Source of the DNA: Acidocella facilis ATCC 35904
GTDB taxonomy: Bacteria; Pseudomonadota; Alphaproteobacteria; Acetobacterales; Acetobacteraceae
Assembly: GCF_000687875.1 (NCBI RefSeq)
Contig: NZ_JHYG01000004.1
Location: forward strand, 124,001 to 188,000
Direction of reading: 5' to 3'
Length of the DNA: 64,000 nucleotides
The position numbers were made by a program, and so were the translations under genes. Positions 43,854 to 52,973 of the stretch are shown here, in pieces. Numbering within the stretch: the first letter of the stretch is position 1; every line of letters begins with the position of its first letter. The notes beneath the pieces were generated by a model. The model saw only the letters and a list, made by a program, of their open reading frames with translations. It ran no database searches and had not been told where the DNA came from.

Positions 43854-44615
43854 ATGAGCATACGCATTGGCATCGCCGGTATTTCCGGCCGCATGGGGAT
43901 CTATCTGGCGCAGGAGGCCGCTGCCGCCGCCACCCTCTCCGGTGGCACCAGCCGCTCCGGCATGGCCCCGCCGGGCGCCTCGCATTTCGCCGACATCACC
44001 GCGCTGGCGCGGGAGTCGGACGTGGTGATCGATTTCACCCATGCCAGCACGGTGCAGGACCACGCCAAGGCCCTGGCGCAGACCGAGACCCCCTGGGTGC
44101 TGGGCACCACCGGCTACAATCAGGCGGACGAGGCGGCGATCGCGGCGGCGGCGAAGACGATCCCGGTGATCGCCTCCGCGAATTTCTGCACCGGCGTCAA
44201 TCTGCTGCTGCTGCTGGCGGAAAAGCTCGGCCATGCGCTGCCCGCCAGCCAGTATGACGCCGAGATCCTCGAGATGCATCACCGCCAGAAGGTGGATGCG
44301 CCCTCCGGCACGGCCCTGGCCATCGGCCATGCGGTGGCGGCCGGGCGCGGCGTGGCGCTGGCGGATGTCATCGCCTCCGGCCGCGATGGCCATACCGGCC
44401 CGCGCCAGGATGGTGAGATCGGCTTCGCGACCTTGCGCGGCGGCCAGATCATCGGCTCGCACACGCTGAGCTTCACCGCCGGGGATGAGCAGATCAGCCT
44501 CACCCACCATGCCTTCGACCGCAAGGTCTTCGCCTCCGGCGCGGTGCGTGCGGCGCTCTGGGTGCATGCGCAGCCGGCAGGGCTGTATGGCATGAAGGAT
44601 TTCTTGAAACTTTAG
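43854..44615 (+). CDS. dapB: 4-hydroxy-tetrahydrodipicolinate reductase DapB
   Basis: NAD(P)H reductase of lysine/diaminopimelate synthesis. In 253 residues: RIGIAGISGRMGIYLAQEA is the nucleotide loop, VVIDFTHASTVQDHAKAL the second, WVLGTTGYN the third. The catalytic EILEMHHRQKVDAPSGTAL, with His-His and Lys, follows. Normal length. ATG 43854 is used; upstream in-frame sequence gives no better start. Ribosome site is weak. metK follows after a structured 239-base gap. Confidence 0.93.
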   Translation: MSIRIGIAGISGRMGIYLAQEAAAAATLSGGTSRSGMAPPGASHFADITALARESDVVIDFTHASTVQDHAKALAQTETPWVLGTTGYNQADEAAIAAAAKTIPVIASANFCTGVNLLLLLAEKLGHALPASQYDAEILEMHHRQKVDAPSGTALAIGHAVAAGRGVALADVIASGRDGHTGPRQDGEIGFATLRGGQIIGSHTLSFTAGDEQISLTHHAFDRKVFASGAVRAALWVHAQPAGLYGMKDFLKL

Positions 44616-44714
44616 ACAGTTTAGCCAAAGGCCGGAATTTTCTCCGGCGGCTGGGATTTTCCAAAAATCCCGCCCGCTTTTCCGGGTTTTGCGAAAGCGC
44701 CGCGCACATGCGGT

Positions 44715-44806
44715 GCGGGCGGATGGCGCGATGCGGCAAAAGCGCCGAGGGCAGCGCCGGCATGGCATATTGACCCCAGCCGCCCGATGCGCCATCCGGA
44801 CCCCGC
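44715..44806 (+). ncRNA. Structured leader before metK
   Basis: Nested stem of three perfectly paired segments: GCGGG (44715-44719) with CCCGC (44802-44806), GGATGGCGC (44721-44729) with GCGCCATCC (44789-44797), and GCGGC (44733-44737) with GCCGC (44779-44783). The closed region holds a further GCCG/CGGC hairpin. It ends 48 bases before the metK ATG. It does not match SAM-I, SAM-II or SAM/SAH riboswitch motifs that I know. Two smaller hairpins lie at about 44640-44690. Confidence 0.5.
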
Positions 44807-44854
44807 CGTTGCCGACTGACCGGTCTGCAACACCAAGTCATACGGGGGTTTTAC

Positions 44855-46042
44855 ATGCGCGATCGCGGAGAGTTTCTGTTCACCTCTGAGTCCGTCTCTG
44901 AGGGTCATCCGGACAAGGTTGCCGACCGGATTTCCGATACCGTCGTCGACGCCTATCTGGCGGCCGACCCTTACGCGCGCGTGGCCTGCGAAACGCTGGT
45001 GACCACCAACCGCATCATCCTGGCCGGCGAAGTGCGCGGGCCGGACAATATCACCAAGGAATATCTGGCGCATCTCGCCCGCCTGGCGGTGCATGATATC
45101 GGCTATGACCAGGAGGGGTTCTCCTGGAAGAATGCCGAGATCTCCGTGCATCTGCACGCCCAGTCCGCGCATATCGCGGTTGGCGTGGATGCCGCCGGCA
45201 ACAAGGATGAGGGGGCGGGCGACCAGGGCATCATGTTCGGCTATGCCAGCTCCGAGACCAAGGCGCTGATGCCGGCCCCGATCTATTACTCCCACCTGAT
45301 CCTGCGCCGCATCTCCGAGCTGCGCCGCGCCGCCGACAGCCAGGTGAAGGGCCTGCTGCCGGATGCCAAGAGCCAGGTGACGCTGAAATATGTCGACGGC
45401 AAGCCGGTGGGCGCCACCTCCGTGGTTGTCTCCATCCAGCATGAGCCGGGCTACAGCCCGGAGATGGTCAAGGAGATGCTCCGCCCGATCGTCAAGGCGG
45501 CGCTGCCTGAGGGCTGGATGCCGGAGGAGAAGGAATTCTACGTCAACCCGACCGGCATCTTCGAGATCGGTGGCCCGGATGGCGATTGCGGCCTGACCGG
45601 GCGCAAGATCATCGTCGACACCTATGGCGGCGCGGCCCCGCATGGCGGCGGCGCCTTCTCCGGCAAGGACCCGACGAAGGTTGACCGCTCCGCCGCTTAC
45701 GTCTCGCGCTATCTGGCGAAGAACGTCGTTGCCGCCGGCCTCGCCGAGCGCTGCACTTTGCAGCTTTCCTACGCCATCGGTGTGAGCCAGCCGCTCTCGC
45801 TCTATGTCGATCTGCACGGCACCGGCAAGGATGTCGACGAGGACAAGGTGGCGAAGACCCTGCGCGAGCTGGTCAACCTCACCCCGCGCGGCATCCGCGA
45901 GCATCTGCAGCTCAACCGCCCGATCTATGTGCCGACCTCCGCCTTCGGCCATTTCGGCCGCACCCCGGATGACGAGCTGGGCACCTTCACCTGGGAGAAG
46001 ACCGACCTGGTGCCGGCGCTGAAGAGCGCCTTCGGGCGGTAA
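44855..46042 (+). CDS. metK: S-adenosylmethionine synthetase MetK
   Basis: Makes S-adenosylmethionine from methionine and ATP. The 395 residues start [20 protein letters not shown]. They carry [12 protein letters not shown], the ATP-binding [25 protein letters not shown] loop and [14 protein letters not shown]. Full length. GGGGG lies before the ATG. A long structured leader precedes it. Downstream a family A half-repeat separates it from an EamA gene and trmB; a metK-trmB neighbourhood is common in this order. Confidence 0.97.
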   Translation: MRDRGEFLFTSESVSEGHPDKVADRISDTVVDAYLAADPYARVACETLVTTNRIILAGEVRGPDNITKEYLAHLARLAVHDIGYDQEGFSWKNAEISVHLHAQSAHIAVGVDAAGNKDEGAGDQGIMFGYASSETKALMPAPIYYSHLILRRISELRRAADSQVKGLLPDAKSQVTLKYVDGKPVGATSVVVSIQHEPGYSPEMVKEMLRPIVKAALPEGWMPEEKEFYVNPTGIFEIGGPDGDCGLTGRKIIVDTYGGAAPHGGGAFSGKDPTKVDRSAAYVSRYLAKNVVAAGLAERCTLQLSYAIGVSQPLSLYVDLHGTGKDVDEDKVAKTLRELVNLTPRGIREHLQLNRPIYVPTSAFGHFGRTPDDELGTFTWEKTDLVPALKSAFGR

Positions 46043-46061
46043 GGAAGGGTTTAAGGGAAGA

Positions 46062-46107
46062 ATGGGGGCTTTTTGAAAAAAGCCCCCATACCCCCAAAAA
46101 CTTTTGC
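46062..46107. repeat. Family A repeat, copy 7 (right-hand part)
   Basis: GGGGGC-TTTTTGAAAAAA-GCCCCC hairpin followed by CCCCCAAAAACTTTTGC (right outer end). Downstream of metK, 19 bases past its stop. Confidence 0.85.
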
Positions 46108-46156
46108 GACTTTTGGCCTGGGGCTTGTCCCCGGGCCGTTTGCTTTTTGAGGCCCC

Positions 46157-47035
46157 ATGACCCCCGAAGACGCCCCGCCGGGCTGGCTGCGCGCCGCACC
46201 GTTCCTGTTCCTGATGCTGTGGTCGGCCGGGTTTCCGGTCTCCAAGACCGGCATCCAGTACGCCGCCCCCTTCACCTTCCTGGCGGTGCGTTACGCGCTG
46301 GCGCTGGCGGTGCTGGTGCCGGTCGCGCTCTGGCTGCGCCCGGCGCTGCCCAAACGGCGCATCGCCCTGCTGCATGTGGCGGTGGTTGGGTTCTGCATCC
46401 AGACCATCTATTTCGGCATGTGCTACGCCGCCTTCGCGCGCGGCACCTCGGCCGGGGTGGTGGCGCTGGTGGTCTCGCTGCAGCCGCTGCTGGTCGGCGT
46501 GCTCGCCCCCTTGCTGGTGCGCGAGCGCATCGGTGCCAAGGGCTGGGCCGGGCTGGGGCTGGGCTTCTGCGGGGCCGCCATCACCATTCTCGGCTATGGC
46601 GAAACCGGGCATATTTCGCCGCTGGGGGTGATCTTCTCCATCGGCGCGCTGCTCGGCATGGTGGCGGCCACCCTCTATGAGAAGCGCTTTTCCACCGGCA
46701 TGCATCCGGTGGCGGCGAATATCGTGCAATATGTGGTCGGCCTGGTCACCACGCTGCCTTTCGCGCTGCTGCATTTCAGCCTGCATCTCACCACGCCCTT
46801 CATCGCCAGCATGGCCTATCTGGTCATCGGCAATTCGCTGATCGCGATCTCGCTTTATATCGCCATGCTGCGCTTTGGCGCCGCCTCGCAGGTTTCGGCC
46901 CTGTTCTATCTGGTGCCGCCGGTCTCCGGGCTGATGGCCTGGGGGCTGCTGGGCGAGGCGATGCCGGCCTTGGCCTGGGTGGGCATGGCGGTGGCGGGGC
47001 TTGGCGTGGCGCTCGTGCGCAGGCAAAGAGCCTGA
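46157..47035 (+). CDS. DMT superfamily transporter (EamA)
   Basis: Ten-helix inner-membrane protein of 292 residues with two EamA repeats. It opens LRAAPFLFLMLWSAGFPVSKTGIQYAAPFTF and ends SALFYLVPPVSGLMAWGLLGEAMPALAWVGMAVAGLGV. It is a different paralogue from the EamA protein at 25969. Substrate unknown. It ends two bases before the trmB start, and both genes are probably one transcript. Confidence 0.87.
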   Translation: MTPEDAPPGWLRAAPFLFLMLWSAGFPVSKTGIQYAAPFTFLAVRYALALAVLVPVALWLRPALPKRRIALLHVAVVGFCIQTIYFGMCYAAFARGTSAGVVALVVSLQPLLVGVLAPLLVRERIGAKGWAGLGLGFCGAAITILGYGETGHISPLGVIFSIGALLGMVAATLYEKRFSTGMHPVAANIVQYVVGLVTTLPFALLHFSLHLTTPFIASMAYLVIGNSLIAISLYIAMLRFGAASQVSALFYLVPPVSGLMAWGLLGEAMPALAWVGMAVAGLGVALVRRQRA

Positions 47036-47037
47036 CC

Positions 47038-47706
47038 ATGACCGCCCTGAAACCCCAACCCGACCGGCTCTATGGCCGCGCCCACGGCAAGAAGCTGCGC
47101 CCCCGCCAGGAATGGCTGCTGGAGCATTTCCTGCCGCAGACCGCCTGGCCCGCCGCGCCCTTTTCCATCACCCCGCGCGAGATCTGGCTGGAAGTCGGGT
47201 TTGGCGGCGGTGAGCATGCTTATGAGCTGGCCTGTGCCAATCCGGAGGTCGGCTATATCGCCGCCGAAGTGTTTGATAACGGCATCTGCTCGCTGCTCTC
47301 GCGCATCGCCCCGGATGGGGCGGGCGATCCCACCCCGCTGCCCAATCTGCGGCTCTATACCGAGGATGCCCGCCCGCTGCTGCGCGGCTTCGAGGATGGC
47401 GCGCTTTCCAAGCTGTTCCTGATGTTCCCTGACCCCTGGCCGAAGGCCCGCCACGCCAAGCGCCGCTTCGTGCATCCGGACATGGTGCCCGCAATTGCCC
47501 GGGCGCTGCGCCAGGGCGGGGAATGGCGCATCGCCTCCGACGATCCGACCTATCAGGGCTGGACGGACGAGGTGCTGGCCGGGCAGGAGCTGTTCACGGT
47601 CAACCGGGTGGATATCCACCCCGATGGCTGGCCGCATACGCGCTACAAGGAAAAGGCCATCGCCGCTGGGCGCAAGCCGGTCTACTGGTCCTTGATCAAA
47701 CGCTAA
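47038..47706 (+). CDS. trmB: tRNA (guanine-N7-)-methyltransferase TrmB
   Basis: SAM-dependent enzyme making m7G46 in tRNA variable loops. In 222 residues: LYGRAHGKKLRPRQ at the N terminus, LEVGFGGGEHAYELACANPEVGYIAAEVFDNG (SAM site), and LFLMFPDPWPKARHAKRRFVHPD (catalytic Asp region). The C-terminal GWPHTRYKEKAIAAGRKPVYW is substrate-contacting. Full length. Its TAA stop overlaps that of the convergent MarR-type gene. Confidence 0.95.
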   Translation: MTALKPQPDRLYGRAHGKKLRPRQEWLLEHFLPQTAWPAAPFSITPREIWLEVGFGGGEHAYELACANPEVGYIAAEVFDNGICSLLSRIAPDGAGDPTPLPNLRLYTEDARPLLRGFEDGALSKLFLMFPDPWPKARHAKRRFVHPDMVPAIARALRQGGEWRIASDDPTYQGWTDEVLAGQELFTVNRVDIHPDGWPHTRYKEKAIAAGRKPVYWSLIKR

Positions 47707-48170
47707 TCGCCGCCGGCGGCTGTTTGCAGCCGCTTGGTCAGCGCCAGGATCTGCTCGCGCAAGGCCCCCAGCTCCTCCAGACTCATCCCCGTCGCCTGCA
47801 AAATGCAGGCGGGGATGGTTTGCGCTTTTTGCCGCAGCTTATCGCCGGCCGGGGTCAGCTTCACCCGCACCACGCGCTCATCCTTGGTATCGCGATGGCG
47901 TGAGAGCAGCCCATCCGCCTCCAGCCGCTTCAAGAGCGGGGTGAGGGTGCTGGATTCCAGCGACAGGCGCTGGCTGAGCTGGCCGACGGTCTGGTCGTCC
48001 TCCCCCCATAACAGCGTCATCGCCAGATATTGCGGATAGGTCAGGCCGATCTCGGCCAGAAGCGGCTTATAGGCGCGGCTGAAGGCATGCTCGGCCGCGT
48101 AGATCGAGAAGCAGAGAAAATCATCGAGACGGGCGCTGAAGCCCGGTTGGCCTTGTTGTCCACCGTCCAT
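47703..48170 (-). CDS. MarR-family regulator, OhrR type
   Basis: A 155-residue winged-helix repressor. ATG 48170 is chosen since GGAG is eight bases upstream; the longer frame would read into the operators. The N-terminal LDDFLCFSIYAAEHAFSRAYKPLL carries a Cys (about residue 20) at the position of the reactive cysteine of OhrR. GLTYPQYLAMTLLWGEDDQTVG and ESSTLTPLLKRLEADGLLSRHRD follow. OhrR proteins respond to organic hydroperoxides, and this is probably how it controls the divergent haloperoxidase-type hydrolase. Two palindromes lie between them. Confidence 0.85.
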   Translation of the reverse strand: MDGGQQGQPGFSARLDDFLCFSIYAAEHAFSRAYKPLLAEIGLTYPQYLAMTLLWGEDDQTVGQLSQRLSLESSTLTPLLKRLEADGLLSRHRDTKDERVVRVKLTPAGDKLRQKAQTIPACILQATGMSLEELGALREQILALTKRLQTAAGGD

Positions 48171-48202
48171 GGCGGGATCTCCAAAAAAACTTCGCTGATT
48201 AT

Positions 48203-48214
48203 ATCGTGCACGAT
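48203..48214. promoter_or_regulatory. Operator palindrome 1 of regulator/hydrolase pair
   Basis: Perfect 12-base palindrome ATCGTGCACGAT. It lies 33 bases before the MarR-type start, in the divergent intergenic region, and shares the CGTGCACG core with palindrome 2. Confidence 0.7.
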
Positions 48215-48241
48215 TGACTTGTGAAATAGCGCCTGATAAAC

Positions 48242-48255
48242 AGTCGTGCACGACT
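48242..48255. promoter_or_regulatory. Operator palindrome 2 of regulator/hydrolase pair
   Basis: Perfect 14-base palindrome AGTCGTGCACGACT, centre 40 bp from palindrome 1. It lies 32 bases before the hydrolase ATG. The spacing is close to four helical turns. Confidence 0.7.
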
Positions 48256-48286
48256 TAATCGTGACGTATAAGATGGAGATACTTAA

Positions 48287-49108
48287 ATGAGCATGATCAC
48301 CGCTAAAGATGGCACGCAGATTTTCTACAAGGATTGGGGCAAGGGGCAGCCGGTGGTGTTCAGCCATGGCTGGCCGCTGAGTGCCGATGCCTGGGATGCG
48401 CAGATGAATTTCCTCGGCGAGCGCGGCTACCGCGTGATCGCGCATGACCGGCGTGGCCATGGCCGTTCCGAACAGACCTGGACCGGCAATGACATGGACA
48501 CCTATGCCGACGACCTGGCGGCGCTGACCGCGGCGCTGGATCTGAAGGAGGCCATCCATGTCGGCCATTCCACTGGCGGCGGTGAGGTGGCGCGCTATAT
48601 CGGCCGGCATGGCACCAAGCGCGTGGCCAAGGCCGTGCTGCTCGGCGCGGTGCCGCCGGTGATGCTGAAGGGCGCGGCCAATCCCGAGGGTGTGCCGATG
48701 GAGGTGTTTGACGGCATCCGCGCCGGCGTGCGCCGCGACCGCTCACAATTCTTCAAGGATCTGACCATCCCGTTCTACAACGCCAACCGCGAGGGCGCGC
48801 AGGTTTCGCAAGGCGTGCGCGAGGCGTTCTGGCTGGCGGGGATGCAGGGCGGGATCAAGGCGCTGCTCGATTGCATCAAGCAATTCTCCGAGACGGATTT
48901 CACCGAGGATCTGAAGGCGATCGACGTGCCGACGCTGATCGCGCATGGCGATGACGACCAGATCGTGCCGATCGGCAATTCCGCGCTGCGCAGCGTGAAT
49001 TTTGTCAAAGGCGCGGAGCTGAAGATCTATGCCGGCGGCAGCCACGGCTTGGCGCAGATCCAGGCGGAGGCTTTCAACGAAGATTTGCTGAAATTTATTC
49101 AAAAATAA
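48287..49108 (+). CDS. Alpha/beta hydrolase, non-haem haloperoxidase/perhydrolase type
   Basis: A 273-residue cytosolic hydrolase. [39 protein letters not shown] opens as in bacterial cofactor-free chloroperoxidases. The nucleophile elbow is GHSTGGG (Ser about residue 95). The acid HGDDDQIVP and catalytic His in AGGSHGL complete the triad. Known relatives are esterases with perhydrolase side activity. The divergent OhrR-type gene suggests a role in oxidant or peracid response. The stop codon TAA lies at the edge of a family A repeat. Confidence 0.88.
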   Translation: MSMITAKDGTQIFYKDWGKGQPVVFSHGWPLSADAWDAQMNFLGERGYRVIAHDRRGHGRSEQTWTGNDMDTYADDLAALTAALDLKEAIHVGHSTGGGEVARYIGRHGTKRVAKAVLLGAVPPVMLKGAANPEGVPMEVFDGIRAGVRRDRSQFFKDLTIPFYNANREGAQVSQGVREAFWLAGMQGGIKALLDCIKQFSETDFTEDLKAIDVPTLIAHGDDDQIVPIGNSALRSVNFVKGAELKIYAGGSHGLAQIQAEAFNEDLLKFIQK

Positions 49109-49236
49109 AAAGTTTTTGGGGTGTGGCCGTTTTTTCAAAAAGGGCCACGAAACGTCTGGGGTGTTGGTAACGAGGCTGCCAAAACCCCAAACGTTTTTCG
49201 CCGCTTTTTGAAAAAAGCGGCACCAAAAACTTTTGC
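49106..49236. repeat. Family A repeat, copy 8 (full)
   Basis: Left end AAAAAGTTTTTGGGG at the hydrolase stop; left hairpin stem GGCC, central stem around AACGTCTGGGGT / ACCCCAAACGTTT, right hairpin stem GCCGC, right end CCAAAAACTTTTGC (49236). Between convergent genes. Confidence 0.88.
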
Positions 49237-49238
49237 TC

Positions 49239-50561
49239 TTAATCCTCGGTTTCTTCTTCGTCCTCTTCCTCAAGGCCGAATTGCTGCGCCTCTTCGTCAT
49301 ATTCGAAGATTTCCGCGTAGCGGCCCCAGGAAATCACCGTGCGCAGCGTCTCTTCCGCATATTCCGGAGACATGTGATCCTCCAGCTGGTCGCGGAAACG
49401 CACCGCGGCGGCGCGGTGGTTGGAGCGCTGGTCGATCACCCCGCGAATGGCGCCGATCAGCGGCACATGCGTGCGCAGCGCCTCGGCGAAGATCTCCTTG
49501 CGGTCCTCCGTCTCCGCATCGGCGAAGCGCCGGCCGGTTTCGGTGATGATGATGTCGCCTTCCTCCAGCACCGCGAAGCCCAGCATGCTCAGCGTCTCGC
49601 CCAGCGGCAGCAGCTCATCAACCTCGAATTGCAAGGCGGCGGCCAAAGCGGGAAGATCGGCGCGGCCATTATAAGGCTCGCTCTTCAACGTCTCCAGCAG
49701 ACCGGCGATAAGGTTGGTGCCGACCGGATGCAGCACATGCGCGAACGGGTTGGGTGCGGCGGCGGCGGCGGTGTGCACTTCCGGCGCCTTGCGGCGGGTC
49801 ATGATGCCGTAGATGTCGTCCACCATCTCGCGGAAGGCGGGGTCGAAGCGGTTGCGCGGATGCGCGAAGGGCACTTTCAGCTCATGCGCGACGCGGCCCG
49901 GATTGGAGGAGAACACCAGGATGCGATCCGCCATCAGCACCGCCTCCTCGATATTATGCGTCACGATCAAAATGGATTTCACCGGCAGCTTGCCGTCCAT
50001 CCAGAGATCGATGAGGTCGGTGCGCAGCGTCTCGGCGGTCAGCACGTCCAGCGCCGAGAAGGGCTCATCCATCAGCAGCAGATCGGGATGCACGACCAAG
50101 GCGCGGGCCAGGCCGACGCGCTGGCGCATGCCGCCGGAGAGCTCTTTCGGGTAGGCGCCGTCATAGCCGCCCAGCCCGATCAGATCGATCGCCTCTTCGG
50201 AGCGCTCCTCGCGGTCATCCTTCTTCACCCGCAGCGCTTCCAGCCCAAGCTCGACATTCTCCTGCACGGTCAGCCAGGGAAACAGCGCGAAGCTCTGGAA
50301 CACCATGGCGACACCGGGGGCGGGGCCGGTGAGCGGCTTGCCGCGCCAGTTCACCTCGCCGGAGGTCGGCTTCAAAAGCCCGGCGACAATGCGCAGCAGC
50401 GTCGATTTGCCCGAGCCGGAACGGCCCAGCAGCGCCACGATCTCGCCTTCATGCAGGGTGAGATCGACATCATCCAGCACCACCAGATCGGCGCTGGCCT
50501 CCTTATGGTAGGCCTGCCGGCAATTGCGCACGGAGACGAGCGGGATGTTGGTCTGGTCCAT
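49239..50561 (-). CDS. ABC transporter ATP-binding protein, NitT/TauT type with C-terminal AAA-associated domain
   Basis: ATPase of an importer of nitrate, sulfonate or taurine type. The first half (440 residues in all) has Walker A GRSGSGKSTLLRIVAG, signature LSGGMRQRVGLARALV and LLMDEPFSALD. The C-terminal half (about 250-440) is an added domain with TRRKAPEVHTA and a long acidic tail rich in Glu/Asp; this AAA-associated region is seen in a subgroup of such ATPases and may be regulatory. It is five bases after the permease. No periplasmic binding protein adjoins. Confidence 0.85.
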   Translation of the reverse strand: MDQTNIPLVSVRNCRQAYHKEASADLVVLDDVDLTLHEGEIVALLGRSGSGKSTLLRIVAGLLKPTSGEVNWRGKPLTGPAPGVAMVFQSFALFPWLTVQENVELGLEALRVKKDDREERSEEAIDLIGLGGYDGAYPKELSGGMRQRVGLARALVVHPDLLLMDEPFSALDVLTAETLRTDLIDLWMDGKLPVKSILIVTHNIEEAVLMADRILVFSSNPGRVAHELKVPFAHPRNRFDPAFREMVDDIYGIMTRRKAPEVHTAAAAAPNPFAHVLHPVGTNLIAGLLETLKSEPYNGRADLPALAAALQFEVDELLPLGETLSMLGFAVLEEGDIIITETGRRFADAETEDRKEIFAEALRTHVPLIGAIRGVIDQRSNHRAAAVRFRDQLEDHMSPEYAEETLRTVISWGRYAEIFEYDEEAQQFGLEEEDEEETED

Positions 50562-50566
50562 GGCGT

Positions 50567-52294
50567 TTACCCCAGCGTGGTGCGGCGGACGGCGTAGGCA
50601 TAAAGCGGCCGCCAGAGGATGCGGTTGAAGAGAATGACGAAGCAGGACATCACCACCACGCCGAGCACGACGCGCGGCGTGTCGCCATTATTGGTGGCCT
50701 GGGCGATATAGGCGCCCAGCCCGTGGGCGGTGAGGGTGTGGGTGCCCCAGCTCGCCACCTCGGCGACGATGGAGGCATTCCAGGCGCCGCCGGAAGCGGT
50801 GATCGCCCCGGTGATGTAATAAGGCAGGATGCCAGGGATCATCACCTTGCGCCACCAGAGCAGGCCGTGAATGTTGAAATTGGCCACCGCCTCCTTCATG
50901 TCTCCCGGAAAGGCGGCGGCACCGGCGATGACGTTGAACAGCAGATACCATTGCGTGCCGATCAGCATCAAAGGTGTGAGCCAGATATCAGCGTTCAGAT
51001 GGAACATCACGATGAACAGCACGAAAGGCGGGAACAGCAGATTGGCCGGGAAGGCGGCGAGGAACTGCGCCACCGGCTGGGCGATGCGCGTCGCCTTCGG
51101 CCGCAACCCGAGCCACACGCCGATCGGCACCCAGACCAGCGAGGCGATCGCCATCAGCACCGCGACGCGGATGGCGGTATAGATGCCCATCAGCAGCGCC
51201 GTGCCGAGATCGCGCCAATGCAGCGTGCCGGAGACATAGGCGACGATCTGCCAGGCGGCATAGACCGCGATGGCGGCGATCAGCAGATACCAGATGCCGT
51301 CGACGATGCGCGAGGGCTCGCTGGTTTCATCCACCTGGCCGGGCTGGCGCAGAGAGAGGCGCAGCCGGAACACCCGCCCGAAGGCCCCGCCGATGACCTC
51401 GCCGATGGCCCGGAACAAAGCGGTGCGGCGCAGCAGCTTCAGCATCCAGGGTTCAGGGCCGGAGACGGCGGCCGTGGTCTCGAAGCGGAACTTGCCGGAC
51501 CAGGCCACCAGCGGGCGGAAGATCAGCTGGTCATACAGCAAAATCACCACCAGCATGGCGATGATGGCGTAGATGATCGCGTGCAGATCCTCCTTCGCCA
51601 GCGCCACCGCCACATAGGAGCCGATGCCGGGCAGGGTGAACTGGGTATTGCCGACCGTCACCGCCTCGGAGGCGACGACGAAGAACCAGCCGCCGGACAT
51701 TGAGAGCATGGTGTTCCAGACCAGCCCGGGCATGGCGAACGGCACGTCCAGCTTCCAGAAACGCTGCCAGGGGGAGAGGCGGAAGGAGCGCGAGGCTTCC
51801 TGCAGATCCGCCGGCAGGGTGGTCAGGGACTGGTAGAAGCTGAAGGCCATGTTCCAGGCCTGGCTGGTGAAGATCACGAACACCGAGGCCAGCTCCGCCC
51901 CCATCACCTGGCCGGGGAAGAGATGCAGGAAGAACACGGTGGTGAAGGTGAGGAAGCCCAGGATCGGCACGGACTGCAGAATATCCAGGATCGGGATCAG
52001 CACCTGGCCGGCGCGGCGGGATTTCGCCGCCAGCGTGGCGTAGGTGAAGGTGAAGACCAGCGAGAAGAACAAGGCCGCGAACATGCGCGCGGTGGAGCGC
52101 AGCGCGTAATAGGGCAGCCAGGCCGGGTCCAGATGGATCGGCGTGTTCTGGATCTGCGCGATCGGGGTGGCGATGGTGCTGCGCCCGACCTCGACCAGCG
52201 CGATCAGCAGCCCCATGACCATCAGCATGGCCGCGCCGTCGAAGCGGTTCGGCATGCGATGCCCAGCCAGGGCAGGAGGGGTGTAATTCTTCAT
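50567..52294 (-). CDS. ABC transporter permease, two fused NitT/TauT-type domains
   Basis: A 575-residue inner-membrane protein. Two copies of the BPD_transp_1 fold are joined head to tail, each with an EAA-type loop (LPADLQEASRSFRLSPWQRFWK in the first, FPGDMKEAVANFNIHGLLWWRKVMIP in the second). A charged linker lies near residues 285-340. Thus the whole pore is one polypeptide. Pairs with the ATPase gene next to it. Substrate is not readable because no binding protein is present. Typical partners carry anions such as nitrate, sulfonates or bicarbonate. Confidence 0.85.
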   Translation of the reverse strand: MKNYTPPALAGHRMPNRFDGAAMLMVMGLLIALVEVGRSTIATPIAQIQNTPIHLDPAWLPYYALRSTARMFAALFFSLVFTFTYATLAAKSRRAGQVLIPILDILQSVPILGFLTFTTVFFLHLFPGQVMGAELASVFVIFTSQAWNMAFSFYQSLTTLPADLQEASRSFRLSPWQRFWKLDVPFAMPGLVWNTMLSMSGGWFFVVASEAVTVGNTQFTLPGIGSYVAVALAKEDLHAIIYAIIAMLVVILLYDQLIFRPLVAWSGKFRFETTAAVSGPEPWMLKLLRRTALFRAIGEVIGGAFGRVFRLRLSLRQPGQVDETSEPSRIVDGIWYLLIAAIAVYAAWQIVAYVSGTLHWRDLGTALLMGIYTAIRVAVLMAIASLVWVPIGVWLGLRPKATRIAQPVAQFLAAFPANLLFPPFVLFIVMFHLNADIWLTPLMLIGTQWYLLFNVIAGAAAFPGDMKEAVANFNIHGLLWWRKVMIPGILPYYITGAITASGGAWNASIVAEVASWGTHTLTAHGLGAYIAQATNNGDTPRVVLGVVVMSCFVILFNRILWRPLYAYAVRRTTLG

Positions 52295-52404
52295 CAGGCC
52301 GCCTGGCTTCGGGTTGAGGAGTTAAGCCCCCTTAGCCATGTGACAGCACTTTGTCACCTATGGAAAGCATTGCGCTTTGGTGACAAGCCGCAGGCCCCAC
52401 AAGA

Positions 52405-52505
52405 GCAAAAGTTTTTGGGGGGTGTGGGGGTGTTTTTTCAAAAACATTCCCACGTGTTTTCGACCCTTTTTTGCAAAAAAGGGTCGAGCCCCAAAAAATT
52501 TTTGC
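52405..52505. repeat. Family A repeat, copy 9
   Basis: GCAAAAG (52405) to TTTTTGC (52505). Left hairpin TGTGGGGGTG region with TTTTTTCAAAAA apex and right hairpin CGACCC-TTTTTTGCAAAAAA-GGGTCG. The central module is absent. Downstream of dut, in the gap before the permease start. Confidence 0.85.
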
Positions 52506-52520
52506 AACTTTATCTTGGGG

Positions 52521-52973
52521 TTATTTGGTTCCTGTGGAGCCGAAGCCGCCAGCGCCGCGGGCGGTTTCGTCCAGCTCCGCCACTTCGGCCCACGCCACGC
52601 GCACCACCGGCGCCAGCACCGTCTGGGCGATGCGCATGCCGCGTGTCACCTCAAAGGCCGCATCGCCCATGTTCAGCACGATGACACCGACCTCACCGCG
52701 ATAATCCTCATCGATGGTGCCGGGGCTGTTCGGCAAGGTGATGCCGTTCTTCAAAGCCAGGCCGGAGCGCGGGCGGATCTGCAGCTCATAGCCGGGCGGC
52801 AAAGCGATGCTGAAGCCGGTGGGGATCAAAGCGCGCCCGCCCGGCGGAATGCTCAACGGCGCGCTCACCGCCGCCAGCAGATCCATGCCCGCCGCCCCCT
52901 TGGTGGCATAGGCGGGCAGTTCCAGCCCCTCGCCATGGGCGAGGCGCTTGATGCTCACGGTCACTTCATTCAT
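52521..52973 (-). CDS. dut: dUTP diphosphatase
   Basis: Hydrolyses dUTP to dUMP, limiting uracil in DNA and supplying dTMP. The 150-residue trimeric-type enzyme has [13 protein letters not shown] (motif 1), [13 protein letters not shown] (motif 2), [14 protein letters not shown] (motif 3) and a Gly-rich tail [11 protein letters not shown] (motif 5). Complete. Start overlaps coaBC by ATGA; the run ubiE-coaBC-dut is a single operon. Confidence 0.95.
   Translation of the reverse strand: MNEVTVSIKRLAHGEGLELPAYATKGAAGMDLLAAVSAPLSIPPGGRALIPTGFSIALPPGYELQIRPRSGLALKNGITLPNSPGTIDEDYRGEVGVIVLNMGDAAFEVTRGMRIAQTVLAPVVRVAWAEVAELDETARGAGGFGSTGTK

Noticed and set aside
44616-44854. SAM riboswitch before metK
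   Set aside because: I could not match the conserved cores of SAM-I, SAM-II or SAM/SAH classes; only a generic stem structure is supported.
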